Assembly (NCBI GenBank): GCA_964510345.1
Contig: CAZEBB010000011.1
Location: 1-51,646 of the forward strand
Source: JAAYQA01 sp964510345
GTDB taxonomy: Bacteria; Bacillota; Clostridia; Tissierellales; Peptoniphilaceae
DNA length: 51,646 bases
Reading direction: 5' to 3'
Part shown: positions 16,121 through 24,594 of the stretch, piece by piece
Layout of the letters: every line of letters starts with the position of its first letter
How positions within the stretch are numbered: position 1 is the first letter of the stretch
Made by a program: the position numbers and the translations under genes
The notes under the pieces: model-generated
Told to the model about the DNA's origin: nothing
Seen by the model: only the letters and a program-made list of their open reading frames with translations
Databases searched by the model: none

Positions 16121-16612
16121 TTAGCCTTCTCTTCTTCCCATTTGCGCATCCAACATATACAGACCTTGTACATGATTGTCAACGCGCTCAAGTTTGGTGA
16201 CGATGCCGCCGAAGGTAACTTCTTCTTCGAGTTGCTCATCGACAAACCATTGCAGGAACGAAAGAGTTCTCTTACAGTCAACTTCTCTTGCCAGATCGAC
16301 GAGTTTGTGAATGCGTGCGGAGACTTCCTCTTCATGAGCGAAAGCTTGTTTGAATACATCTAACAGGTCTTTGTACTCAGCGTTCGGAGTCGGTACGGCA
16401 TCCCATTTTGCATATCCACCTAAGTCGTTGATGAAAGTATAGAACTTCATCGCGTGCTCGTACTCTTCTCTCCATTGTACCTCGAGCCAGTGTGCGAAGC
16501 CCGCATACTCTTCTTTATCTGCAAATGCGGACATTTGCTTGTAAATGTACCCGGAGTAAAACTCGAAGTTCATTTGTTCGTTTAACGCTTGTAGTAATTT
16601 GTCTTTTGCCAA
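16121..16612 (-). CDS. ftn: Ferritin
   Basis: A 163-residue four-helix iron-storage protein. Ferroxidase ligands are visible in NFEFYSGYIY (E), REEYEHAMKF (E-x2-H) and the AHEEEVS and DEQLEEEV helices. The best start is the TTG at 16612: GGAGG lies eight bases before it and the product begins MAKDKLLQALNEQ, exactly where ferritins begin. An ATG at 16633 would add seven residues and put the ribosome site inside the gene. It follows a small unknown gene by 26 bases, apparently in one transcript. It protects against iron-driven oxidation, in line with the NADH oxidase at 34.3 kb. Confidence 0.92.
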   Translation of the reverse strand: MAKDKLLQALNEQMNFEFYSGYIYKQMSAFADKEEYAGFAHWLEVQWREEYEHAMKFYTFINDLGGYAKWDAVPTPNAEYKDLLDVFKQAFAHEEEVSARIHKLVDLAREVDCKRTLSFLQWFVDEQLEEEVTFGGIVTKLERVDNHVQGLYMLDAQMGRREG

Positions 16613-16638
16613 TTGAAAATCCTCCATTTCCATTTGTT

Positions 16639-16917
16639 CTACGAACTGTACAAATGGTATACGCCATACACGTCGATCCCACTTTGGTTAAAGATCCGGA
16701 TCATCTCAGGAATATCTTGCTCCAACATCCGGATTTCTACGCCATTGTACTTCAAGATGACGTTCTCATCGAGGGCAAACCCTGTTTGTTGAATGAGATC
16801 CGCCACTTTGTCGGCAAATTGGATGTCGTGCATATCCCCCAGAATAAACGTCATATTACGCGCCTTTTCAGGGGTTTCGCCGGGTATGATTCGATTGATC
16901 AGTAACACATCATTCAT
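16639..16917 (-). CDS. Small conserved-looking protein of unknown function
   Basis: A 92-residue cytoplasmic protein, not recognised. It has no signal peptide, no cysteine and no membrane segment. The sequence begins MNDVLLINRIIPGETPEKAR and has a Val/Ile-rich end, GIDVYGVYHLYSS, giving the look of a small alpha/beta fold. AAAGGAG lies at a good distance from the ATG at 16917. The frame is open to 17070, but that part covers the promoter. It sits directly before ferritin on the same strand, so a link with iron or redox balance is possible but unproven. Confidence 0.65.
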   Translation of the reverse strand: MNDVLLINRIIPGETPEKARNMTFILGDMHDIQFADKVADLIQQTGFALDENVILKYNGVEIRMLEQDIPEMIRIFNQSGIDVYGVYHLYSS

Positions 16918-16946
16918 GGCCAAACTCCTTTTTGTAAAGTTCTGTT

Positions 16947-16963
16947 CTGTACAGTTATACCCA
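16947..16963 (-). promoter_or_regulatory. Promoter of unknown gene-ferritin operon, with CTGTACAG dyad
   Basis: The minus strand reads TGGGTATAAC (-10 hexamer at 16954-16959). The 8-base palindrome CTGTACAG at 16947-16954 touches the -10 and covers the expected start point. No Fur-like 19-base box was evident. Confidence 0.5.
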
Positions 16964-16980
16964 AGATGGCAACTAAAACA

Positions 16981-16996
16981 CCACCCCGAAGGGTGG
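16981..16996 (-). terminator. Orphan terminator-like hairpin
   Basis: On minus this reads CCACCC-TTCG-GGGTGG followed by TGTTTT, a stable tetraloop hairpin with a short T run. No minus-strand gene ends here; it lies upstream of the ferritin-operon promoter and opposite the clcA leader. It may insulate the operon from antisense transcription. Confidence 0.4.
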
Positions 16997-17112
16997 AATT
17001 GATTTGATTTGTGCAAGTAGAATCTCAATAAAAGTCTAAAAGAGCCATTTTTTTCACGAACGGGGATCATTGTGATACAATTTTATTACAGGTCAACATT
17101 TGGGAGGGTATT

Positions 17113-18675
17113 ATGAGTGACGCGATACGCGAATTGTCATCGCGAAGTCGACTTCGCATTCATCTGTTGGGGGAAGGTCTCCTCATTGGGGTGGTAACGG
17201 GGTTCGTAATCGCGATGTATCGGTTGGGCATTCACAAGATCAACGAAGTCATGCAATCATTTTTACAGCGATCCGACGAACCCGCCGTGGCGATCAGCTT
17301 TGTCGGGATGATGCTCCTTATGGGAGTGCTCGCCGCTTACTGTTTGCGCCGTTCCCCATGGATTTCGGGTTCGGGAATTCCTCAGGTGTCGGCACAACTG
17401 GCCGGAAAGTTGACACCAAAGTGGCAGTCCGTACTGCCTTTCAAGTGGCTGGGCGGCTTACTCACCTTAGGGGGAGGGCTCACTTTGGGACGAGAAGGAC
17501 CCTCCGTGCAGATCGGAGCAGCCATCGGGCAAGGGTTCAGCGAACTGTTGCATCGCCCATTGATCGAAAAGCGGTACCTGATCACCTCCGGGGCAAGCGC
17601 GGGACTCGCCGCCGCTTTTAATGCACCGATCTCCGGCGCAATTTTCTGTCTGGAAGAACTTCACCGCAACTTTTCCTCCCGCGCCCTCATCAGCGCCATG
17701 ATCTCCGCCTTTACGGCTGTCTTCACCGCCGGGCTCATCTTCGGCACCCAACCCGTCCTGAGCTTTACCGACGTGTCTCTTCTGCCGCTTACCCAGGTCC
17801 ACGTCGCCATATTACTCGGCGTATTGACCGGACTCTCCGGCATCCTCTTTAACAAAGGGGTCTTATTCTTTAAGAAGCGTTATGACCGCATGCGCCCCGC
17901 CTGGTGGGTGCGCGGCGTTGTCCCCTTTGGGATCGTGGCAATCAGCTGTCTTCTCATGCCGAGTCTCTTCGGCAGCGGGGAACCCATGATCTTCTACCCG
18001 GCTGAACCGTTGGTGCCGGTGGCGATCCTTCTGCTGCTATACGTCGTGAAGTCACTTCTCCTGATGGTCTGCTTTGGGAGCGGCCTGCCCGGCGGCATCT
18101 TCTTCCCCTTGCTCGTGCTGGGCTCTCTCGCCGGACAGGTGTTTGGCGGCGTCCTCGTCGAGCTCGGCGTATTGGAACCGCAGTATGTATTGATCGTCTC
18201 CTTAATGGCGATGGCCGGACACTTCTCCTCCATCGTGCGGGCACCACTGACCGGGATCTTATTAGTAACTGAGATGACGGGATCCTTTGCCAATATGTTG
18301 AGTTTGGGAATCGTCGTGCTGATCGCCTATCTGATCGCAGAAGCGTTTCACAGCGAACCGATCTATGAGAGCCTTCAAGGCTTGCTACCGCTTCCAAAAG
18401 AAAAGGTACGAGGGACTCATACCGATCAGCATCTGATCATGGAGTATGGGATCGAAGAGTTCAGCCCTCTGGACGATGCCACGATCGCTTCGATTCAGTG
18501 GCCTAGAGATTTTCTCGTCGTCGCCATTCGGCGAGGCGATGTCGAGTACACGCCCACCGGGTCGTTTCAAATGAAGACGGGCGACTACCTGATCTGTATG
18601 TTCTACAACGACGATCTTGCAGAAGTGGATGCAGCGATGAGACTGCTCATTTCTTCCCATCCATCATCGTCATAA
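17113..18675 (+). CDS. clcA: ClC-family chloride/proton antiporter with RCK C domain
   Basis: A 520-residue membrane protein. The chloride-binding signatures are all present: GSGIPQ, GREGPSVQ (with the gating glutamate), and GSGLPGGIFFPLL. The second glutamate pair in FCLEELHRNF matches the proton glutamate of antiporters rather than channels. About residues 440-515 form a TrkA-C/RCK-C domain, a likely ligand-sensing tail. There are about ten to twelve helices before it. GGGAGG precedes the ATG. Proposed roles in acid resistance or anion balance come from family knowledge. Confidence 0.93.
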   Translation: MSDAIRELSSRSRLRIHLLGEGLLIGVVTGFVIAMYRLGIHKINEVMQSFLQRSDEPAVAISFVGMMLLMGVLAAYCLRRSPWISGSGIPQVSAQLAGKLTPKWQSVLPFKWLGGLLTLGGGLTLGREGPSVQIGAAIGQGFSELLHRPLIEKRYLITSGASAGLAAAFNAPISGAIFCLEELHRNFSSRALISAMISAFTAVFTAGLIFGTQPVLSFTDVSLLPLTQVHVAILLGVLTGLSGILFNKGVLFFKKRYDRMRPAWWVRGVVPFGIVAISCLLMPSLFGSGEPMIFYPAEPLVPVAILLLLYVVKSLLLMVCFGSGLPGGIFFPLLVLGSLAGQVFGGVLVELGVLEPQYVLIVSLMAMAGHFSSIVRAPLTGILLVTEMTGSFANMLSLGIVVLIAYLIAEAFHSEPIYESLQGLLPLPKEKVRGTHTDQHLIMEYGIEEFSPLDDATIASIQWPRDFLVVAIRRGDVEYTPTGSFQMKTGDYLICMFYNDDLAEVDAAMRLLISSHPSSS

Positions 18676-18683
18676 AACACAGA

Positions 18684-18726
18684 AAGCCTCCAAGGCACGC
18701 GTAGTATGCGGTTGCCTTGGAGGCTT
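18684..18726. terminator. Strong bidirectional terminator, clcA and lpd
   Basis: AAGCCTCCAAGGCA (18684-18697) and TGCCTTGGAGGCTT (18713-18726) pair perfectly over 14 bases around a 15-base loop, between two convergent genes. Confidence 0.85.
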
Positions 18727-18743
18727 AATTGATTTGTGTGGTC

Positions 18744-20150
18744 CTATTTCTTCGCCGGTGCCATATGGATGGCGATCCCTTTTAAGCCGTGGAATGCTTC
18801 CATGACGGCTTCGCTCAGTGTCGGATGCGCGTGGATAACGGGCATCAGTTGATCGACGGTCAGTCCGGTTGCCATCGCAACGGCGCCTTCCGTAATCAGG
18901 TCACTGGCGTGGGGTCCCATGATGTGAACACCCAAGATTTTTTGCATGTCTTTGGTCGCGAGGACTTTGACGAAGCCTTCGCCTTCCGCTTGCGACACCG
19001 CTTTTGCATTGGCCGCAAACTGGAATTTGCTGACAACATAGTCTAAGCCTTGTTCTTGCGCTTCAAGTTCCGTCAAGCCGACTTGTGAAACTTCCGGTAG
19101 CGTAAAGGTACATGCCGGGTAGATCGAGAAATCGGGTTCGCGTTCTTCGCCCGACAGATATTCCGCTAACCACTCGCCTTGTGCGGATGCGACGTGTGCC
19201 AGCTGCGGGTTGCCTGCGATGACGTCTCCGATAGCGTAAATATTGTCGACATTCGTCTTCAGGTATTTATCGACTTCAAGACCTTTGCGCGTGCACTCGA
19301 CGCCGGCCGCTTCCAGATCCAAACCGTCGACGACCGGTCCGCGACCGGATGCAATCAGCACGATTTCCGCCGATTCGACAAAAGATTTGTCTTTCGTCTT
19401 GTATTTCGCTTCGACGTCCAACATTCCGTTCTCACCTTGGGTGATATTGAGTGCGCGTACGTCGACATAGACTTTCATGCCGGCTTTCTTGAAGAAAGAA
19501 GGCAGTCTTTTGCGGATTTCCATGTCGGCATCTTTAAGAATACGCGATGCCAACAGCGTGACTTGGCAGCCGAGTTCCTGATAAATGCTGGCAAATTCCA
19601 AACCGATGACGCCGCCGCCGACGACGATCATGCTCTCCGGAATGCGATCCATGGCGAGTAAGTCGTCACTGGTCATGACATTCGGCAGATCCACGCCTTG
19701 GGTCTCCGTCATTTGCGGATAGGATCCCGTTGCGATGATGATGCGGTCGAAACTCTCTTCTCTTTCGCCGTCAGCCGTCGTAATGATCAAGGTGTCTTTG
19801 CTTTTGAACTTCGCTTGCCCGATCACATAATCGAGATTCGGGTACGATTTCAGCAAAAATTCAACGCCTCCGACGACTTGGTCGACGACGTCCGCTTTTC
19901 TTTGAATGATTTGTTTATCGTCAATGGACACGTTTTCCGTGATGACGCCGAACAGTTTCGATTCGCGCGCTTCTTTGGCAACGGATGCGCTCTTCCATAA
20001 TGTTTTTGTCGGTATACAACCCCGGTTTAAGCATGTGCCGCCGGCTCTATCGCGCTCGACTAAAGTGACCGCGCAGCCCAATTGGGCTGCGCGGATCGCT
20101 GCAACATAGCCTCCGGGACCTGCACCGATTACTGCGATGCGTAGGGTCAC
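18744..20150 (-). CDS. lpdA: Dihydrolipoamide dehydrogenase
   Basis: A 468-residue flavoprotein that reoxidises lipoyl groups with NAD. The FAD site is GAGPGGYVAAIRAAQLG; the redox disulfide lies in GGTCLNRGCIPTK; the NAD site is VVGGGVIGLEFASIY; and the C-terminal HAHPTLSEAVMEA carries the catalytic His-Glu pair. It starts right after gcvPB and is the last gene of the glycine cleavage operon, so it serves as the L-protein of that system. No 2-oxoacid dehydrogenase genes are nearby. Confidence 0.96.
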   Translation of the reverse strand: MTLRIAVIGAGPGGYVAAIRAAQLGCAVTLVERDRAGGTCLNRGCIPTKTLWKSASVAKEARESKLFGVITENVSIDDKQIIQRKADVVDQVVGGVEFLLKSYPNLDYVIGQAKFKSKDTLIITTADGEREESFDRIIIATGSYPQMTETQGVDLPNVMTSDDLLAMDRIPESMIVVGGGVIGLEFASIYQELGCQVTLLASRILKDADMEIRKRLPSFFKKAGMKVYVDVRALNITQGENGMLDVEAKYKTKDKSFVESAEIVLIASGRGPVVDGLDLEAAGVECTRKGLEVDKYLKTNVDNIYAIGDVIAGNPQLAHVASAQGEWLAEYLSGEEREPDFSIYPACTFTLPEVSQVGLTELEAQEQGLDYVVSKFQFAANAKAVSQAEGEGFVKVLATKDMQKILGVHIMGPHASDLITEGAVAMATGLTVDQLMPVIHAHPTLSEAVMEAFHGLKGIAIHMAPAKK

Positions 20151-21620
20151 CTAAGCCTCCTTCTGATACTTAACGATCGTTTGTTTCGCTGCAAGCGTCT
20201 CATCCGGTCTGCGGACAAGCGTGTTTGCAGGTGCGTTCTTCAAGATGTTTGCATCCTCAGCGGCTTCCTTCGCAATTTCTTTCAAAGCTGCGATAAATCC
20301 GTCTAAGGTTTCCTTCGACTCGGTTTCGGTCGGCTCGATCATGATCGCTTGATCAATGACCAACGGGAAGTAAACTGTCGGCGGGTGATAACCCTTGTCG
20401 AGAATTCTCTTCGCGATATCCAAAGTCGTAACCGGAATCGAACGATCTTTCAGACCGCCCAATACGAACTCGTGTTTTACGAGCGTATCGATCGGCAGAT
20501 AGTAGTCGTCTTTGAGTAACTTCATCATATAGTTCGCGTTCAAAACAGCCGTTTCACTTGCTTTTTTGAGTCCATCCGCACCTAAGGATAGGATATAGGT
20601 GTATGCGCGAACGAGGATGCCAAAGTGGCCGTAGAAGTCTTTTACTTTACCGATGGTATCAGGTCTGTCCCATTCGAGATTGTACTTGTCGCCATCTTTT
20701 TGAACGATCGGTACGGGCAAGAACGGAATGAGGCATTCTTTAACGCCGACAGGACCTGCACCCGGTCCACCACCGCCGTGCGGGGTCGACATGGTTTTGT
20801 GGAGGTTGTAGTGAACGACGTCAAATCCCATGTCTCCGGGACGAGCATGACCCATAATCGCGTTCATGTTCGCGCCGTCATAGTAGCAGAGACCGCCCGC
20901 TTCGTGGATAATATTTGTGATTTCCGAGATGCTCTCATCAAAAATACCCAGCGTGTTCGGGTTGGTCAGCATGAGACCAGCGGTATCGTCGCCGACAGCT
21001 GCGCGAAGCGCATCCAAGTCAACGGTACCGTGTTTGTTGGATTTGATTTCGATGATCTTGTAGCCTGCCATCGAAGCGGTAGCGGGGTTTGTACCATGAG
21101 CTGCGTCCGGAACGATGATCTTGTCTCGTTTCGTGTCGCCGTTTTTCTCGTGATACGCACGGATCAACAGGATCCCTGTCAACTCACCGTGTGCACCGGC
21201 TGCCGGTTGAAGCGTACAAGCATCCATTCCCGAAATTTCAGCCAGAGAATCTGCCAACTCATACATGAGGCGCAGGTTTCCTTGCGTGCTGCTGACCGGT
21301 TGAAGGGGATGCGTGTTGGCAAAGCCGGGAAGCGATGCCATATCTTCATTGATCTTCGGATTGTACTTCATGGTACAGGATCCGAGCGGATAGAAGCCCG
21401 TGTCCAAACCGTAGTTTTTGTCCGAAAGATTGGTATAGTGTCTAACGACGTCGACTTCAGAAACCTCGGGTAGATCCGGGTCTTCTGTCGCCAAGAAGCT
21501 TGCGGGAATTACCTTGGAGGCTTCGATTGGCTCAACGTCAATTTCCGGTAAACGATAACCGGTTTTTCCGGGTTGTGACAACTCGAAAATGACTTTGTCG
21601 TAATATCCAATGCCTGCCAT
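20151..21620 (-). CDS. gcvPB: Glycine dehydrogenase (decarboxylating), subunit 2
   Basis: A 489-residue PLP half of the split P-protein, which decarboxylates glycine and passes aminomethyl to the H-protein. The PLP lysine is in VHYNLHKTMSTPHGGGGPG. The N-terminus has SCTMKYNPKINE, typical of this subunit. The length matches two-subunit P-proteins of Gram-positive and archaeal type. It follows gcvPA by one base. Confidence 0.96.
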   Translation of the reverse strand: MAGIGYYDKVIFELSQPGKTGYRLPEIDVEPIEASKVIPASFLATEDPDLPEVSEVDVVRHYTNLSDKNYGLDTGFYPLGSCTMKYNPKINEDMASLPGFANTHPLQPVSSTQGNLRLMYELADSLAEISGMDACTLQPAAGAHGELTGILLIRAYHEKNGDTKRDKIIVPDAAHGTNPATASMAGYKIIEIKSNKHGTVDLDALRAAVGDDTAGLMLTNPNTLGIFDESISEITNIIHEAGGLCYYDGANMNAIMGHARPGDMGFDVVHYNLHKTMSTPHGGGGPGAGPVGVKECLIPFLPVPIVQKDGDKYNLEWDRPDTIGKVKDFYGHFGILVRAYTYILSLGADGLKKASETAVLNANYMMKLLKDDYYLPIDTLVKHEFVLGGLKDRSIPVTTLDIAKRILDKGYHPPTVYFPLVIDQAIMIEPTETESKETLDGFIAALKEIAKEAAEDANILKNAPANTLVRRPDETLAAKQTIVKYQKEA

Positions 21621-21621
21621 C

Positions 21622-22965
21622 TTATACCTCCTCCAGAGCTTGCGCTAATGCGTCAATCTCTTCTTTGGTGCGCTTTTCCGTTACGGCAAAGAGCATTGCA
21701 TTCGGATATTCTTCATAGCAGTCACCGATCGTGTGTCCACCTAAGATGCCCTTTTCCAGAAGCTTCTCAGAGACGCCGGCAGGGTCGTTTTCACCTGTGA
21801 TCGCAAATTCTAAGAAGAACGGTTGGTCGCTTACGAGTTTATATTTGCCCGATGCCGTCAGTTTTTCTGCAGCATAGTGCGCTTTTTGCATCGCTTGCAT
21901 TGCAACTTCTTTCAAGCCTTGTTTGCCCATGGTCGACATGTAGATCGTTGCCGCCAAAGTGTTCAAACCTTGGTTCGAGCAGATATTGGAAGTTGCTTTG
22001 TCTCTGCGGATGTGTTGCTCACGTGCGGACAGGGTGAGTACCCAAGATCTTTTGCCGTCGAGATCAACGGTTTGTCCGACGACACGACCCGGCATTTTAC
22101 GCATGAAGCTGCTCTTGAGCGCCATGAAACCGAGGTACGGTCCGCCATAGCTTACCGGAATCCCTAAAGGTTGACCTTCACCGACGACGACATCTACGTC
22201 CATTTCGCCCGGCTTTTTCAGGATTGAAAGAGCGATCGGGTTAGCGACATAAATCATCGAAGTCTTTTTGCCTTTATGAGCAATTTGTGTTGCTTTTTCA
22301 ATATCTTCCAGGAATCCGAGATGGTTCGGGCTCTGAACGATAACGCAAGCTGCGTCATCATTGACCGCGGCATCCAAAGCATCTAAATCGGTTACGCCGT
22401 TTTTGAGCGCAACTTCGACAACATCGATTCCTTGTGTATGCGCATACGTAGCCAAAATCTTGCGTGCATCCGGAGAAACACCTTTCGAAACGACGACGGT
22501 GTTCTTCTTGGAGGTCGCGTGGCACATCAATGCGGCTTCGGCAACTGCCGTCCCTTTGTCATAAAGAGAAGCGTTCGCCAAGTCCATACCGGTCAAATTG
22601 GCAATCAAAGTTTGGAACTCGAAGATGTATTGGAGAGTTCCTTGGCTGATTTCCGGTTGATACGGAGTATAGGACGTATAGAATGTGCTGATTCCCGTGA
22701 GGTGCGGGACAATCGTGGGGATATAGTGATCATAAGCGCCAGCGCCTAAGAAGTTGACTGCTTGCTCGGTGTTGACGTTCATGTTGGCAAGGCCTTTCAG
22801 ATACGTCGCTACCTCAAGCTCACTCTTAGAGCACGGGATGTCAAGATCCCCTTTGAAAGCCAAATTTTCAGGAATATCTGAAAACAGCTCGTCCATAGAG
22901 GACAAGCCAATTGTTTTCAGCATCTCCTGTTCGGCTTCCGCCGTCAGGGAGAGATAAGGATACAT
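21622..22965 (-). CDS. gcvPA: Glycine dehydrogenase (decarboxylating), subunit 1
   Basis: A 447-residue partner of GcvPB. Typical segments are YDHYIPTIVPHL, TSYTPYQPEISQGTLQ and GGPYLGFMA. I placed the start at the ATG at 22965, just after GAGGAGG; a frame extending to 22983 would overlap gcvH and hide that site. It lacks the PLP lysine, which is carried by GcvPB. Confidence 0.95.
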   Translation of the reverse strand: MYPYLSLTAEAEQEMLKTIGLSSMDELFSDIPENLAFKGDLDIPCSKSELEVATYLKGLANMNVNTEQAVNFLGAGAYDHYIPTIVPHLTGISTFYTSYTPYQPEISQGTLQYIFEFQTLIANLTGMDLANASLYDKGTAVAEAALMCHATSKKNTVVVSKGVSPDARKILATYAHTQGIDVVEVALKNGVTDLDALDAAVNDDAACVIVQSPNHLGFLEDIEKATQIAHKGKKTSMIYVANPIALSILKKPGEMDVDVVVGEGQPLGIPVSYGGPYLGFMALKSSFMRKMPGRVVGQTVDLDGKRSWVLTLSAREQHIRRDKATSNICSNQGLNTLAATIYMSTMGKQGLKEVAMQAMQKAHYAAEKLTASGKYKLVSDQPFFLEFAITGENDPAGVSEKLLEKGILGGHTIGDCYEEYPNAMLFAVTEKRTKEEIDALAQALEEV

Positions 22966-22969
22966 TAAA

Positions 22970-23353
22970 TTATGCCTCCTCACTCAAGAGCTTTTCATAG
23001 TCTGCATCAGACAGAAGCGCGCCCAACTCACTTTCATCAGAAATTTCAATCTTTGCAATCCAGTTAGCAAATGCATCTTGGTTCAAGAGTGCCGGTTCAT
23101 CATCAAGTTCTTCGTTAATTTCTACAACTTTTCCTGCAACTTGTGTGTAAACGTCGCTGGCAGCTTTTACGGACTCGATCGCAGCAAGGCGGTCGCCCTT
23201 TTCGAGTTCATCATCAACATCAGGAAGTTCGATGTATACGATGTCACCAAGATGCTCAGCAGCATATGCGGAGATTCCGATGGTTGCTACATTGCCTTCA
23301 ACTTTTACCCACTCATGGTCCTTCGTGTACAGTAAGCCTTTTTCTACTTTCAT
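22970..23353 (-). CDS. gcvH: Glycine cleavage system H protein
   Basis: A 127-residue lipoyl carrier. The lipoylated lysine is K63 in IESVKAASD, and the start HEWVKVEGN and GDIVYIELP are typical. AGGAGGAC precedes the ATG. It shuttles the aminomethyl group between P- and T-proteins and electrons to the dehydrogenase encoded in the same operon. Confidence 0.97.
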   Translation of the reverse strand: MKVEKGLLYTKDHEWVKVEGNVATIGISAYAAEHLGDIVYIELPDVDDELEKGDRLAAIESVKAASDVYTQVAGKVVEINEELDDEPALLNQDAFANWIAKIEISDESELGALLSDADYEKLLSEEA

Positions 23354-23366
23354 TTGATGTGTCCTC

Positions 23367-24461
23367 CTATTTTTTCAAGAATTTTCTGGAAATGACGACC
23401 GCCGGAACGCGCTTTTTGCGGATCTGGATTTCGATTTCATTTCCAAGGGTGGTTTGATCGATATCGATGATTGCATTACCGATCGCTTTGCCTACAGTTG
23501 GAGCAAGATATCCGGTCGAAACGAAGCCGATGACTTTGTCGTCTTTGACGACGTCGTAGCCGTGACGCGGTACACCTTTACCCAAGAGCTCAAATCCGAC
23601 GACTTTGCGTTTCAGTCCGTCCGCCCAAATTTTGTTGAGGGCTTCTTTACCGATAAAGTCGGCTTCTTTGTCTAATTTAATTGCGAATTTCAAGCCACTT
23701 TCCAACGGGCTGAATTCATCCGAGATTTCGTTTCCATACAACGGCATGGAAGCTTCAAAGCGAAGCGTGTCTCTGCAGCCGAGTCCGGCCGGTTTCAAAC
23801 CTTGGTCTTTTCCGGCTTCTAAAAGAGCATCCCAAATTTCTCCGATGTCTTCTGCCGATGCATAAACTTCGAATCCGTCCTCGCCCGTGTAACCGGTTCT
23901 GGATACCATCGTGGGTTTTCCGTCAACCATGACTTGGTCATTGAAAGTATAGTATGGGATCGTGGAAAGGTCGGTATCAGTCAATTTTTGCAGAATCGCC
24001 TGCGAATTCGGTCCCTGAATCGCAACTTCACCTACTTGATCAGAAATGTTCTTCAGTTGGACATCAAAGCCTTCGACATGCTTTTGCATCCATTCGAAGT
24101 CCTTATCGGAGTTCGATGCGTTAACAACCAGGTAAAAGTCGTTTTTATTCTTTTTGTAAACCAGTAAGTCGTCGACAGCTCCACCGTCCTCGTAGCAGAA
24201 CAAACCGTATTGAATCGCATGATCATCCAATTTGGTAATGTCGTTTGTAAAGAGATAATTAACAAACTTTTCTGCGTCGGGTCCTTGTACTGTGATCTCT
24301 CCCATGTGAGATACATCAAATAAACCGGCTGTGTTTCTTACCGCGTCGTGCTCGTCTTTCAGCCCCGTGTACTCCACCGGTAGCATCCAACCTGCATAGT
24401 CAACTACATTTCCGCCTGCTGCTAAATGGCGGTCATATAGAGGCGTCTTTTTTGCACTCAT
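23367..24461 (-). CDS. gcvT: Glycine cleavage system T protein (aminomethyltransferase)
   Basis: A 364-residue enzyme that transfers the one-carbon unit from aminomethyl-lipoate to tetrahydrofolate, releasing ammonia. The N-terminus has LAAGGNVVDYAGWMLPVEY and the folate site DVSHMGEITVQGPDAE. The C-terminal VPAVVISRKF ending is typical. It is first of the order T-H-PA-PB-lpd. A divergent promoter region with an inverted repeat lies upstream. The 60-base leader is too short for a tandem glycine riboswitch. Confidence 0.96.
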   Translation of the reverse strand: MSAKKTPLYDRHLAAGGNVVDYAGWMLPVEYTGLKDEHDAVRNTAGLFDVSHMGEITVQGPDAEKFVNYLFTNDITKLDDHAIQYGLFCYEDGGAVDDLLVYKKNKNDFYLVVNASNSDKDFEWMQKHVEGFDVQLKNISDQVGEVAIQGPNSQAILQKLTDTDLSTIPYYTFNDQVMVDGKPTMVSRTGYTGEDGFEVYASAEDIGEIWDALLEAGKDQGLKPAGLGCRDTLRFEASMPLYGNEISDEFSPLESGLKFAIKLDKEADFIGKEALNKIWADGLKRKVVGFELLGKGVPRHGYDVVKDDKVIGFVSTGYLAPTVGKAIGNAIIDIDQTTLGNEIEIQIRKKRVPAVVISRKFLKK

Positions 24462-24490
24462 TGAAAGCCCTCCTTCACCTTTAGTATAAT
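24461..24490 (+). promoter_or_regulatory. Promoter of aldo/keto reductase gene
   Basis: TTGAAA (24461-24466), an 18-base spacer and TATAAT (24485-24490). The -35 box overlaps the gcvT start codon on the other strand. The leader to the ATG at 24595 would be about 100 bases and begins with the inverted repeat. Confidence 0.55.
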
Positions 24491-24495
24491 GTTAT

Positions 24496-24516
24496 CGGAA
24501 TGGCAATCACATTCCG
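24496..24516. promoter_or_regulatory. Inverted repeat shared by gcv and aldo/keto reductase leaders
   Basis: CGGAATG (24496-24502) and CATTCCG (24510-24516) are exact inverted repeats with a 7-base spacer. They lie between the two facing promoters, just downstream of both -10 boxes, so a dimeric regulator there could block both transcripts. The regulator is unknown. Confidence 0.55.
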
Positions 24517-24526
24517 GTACAATACG

Positions 24527-24536
24527 ATTATACCCA
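24527..24536 (-). promoter_or_regulatory. Extended -10 promoter of the gcv operon
   Basis: On minus this reads TGGGTATAAT, with the hexamer at 24527-24532, about 66 bases before gcvT. It belongs to a recurring GGGTATA-type -10 element in this window. Confidence 0.55.
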
Positions 24537-24594
24537 GAAACATAACAAAATTCAACCACGCGAAAACGGTACCGAAAAATGGAGGAGAATAAAC

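Noticed and set aside
20625..21473. Long open frame of 282 codons opposite gcvPB
   Set aside because: It is the antisense of a certain enzyme gene, has no ribosome site and no plausible protein features.
24462..24594. Glycine riboswitch upstream of gcvT
   Set aside because: The leader is about 60 bases and lacks the conserved tandem aptamer pattern; an inverted repeat is present instead.
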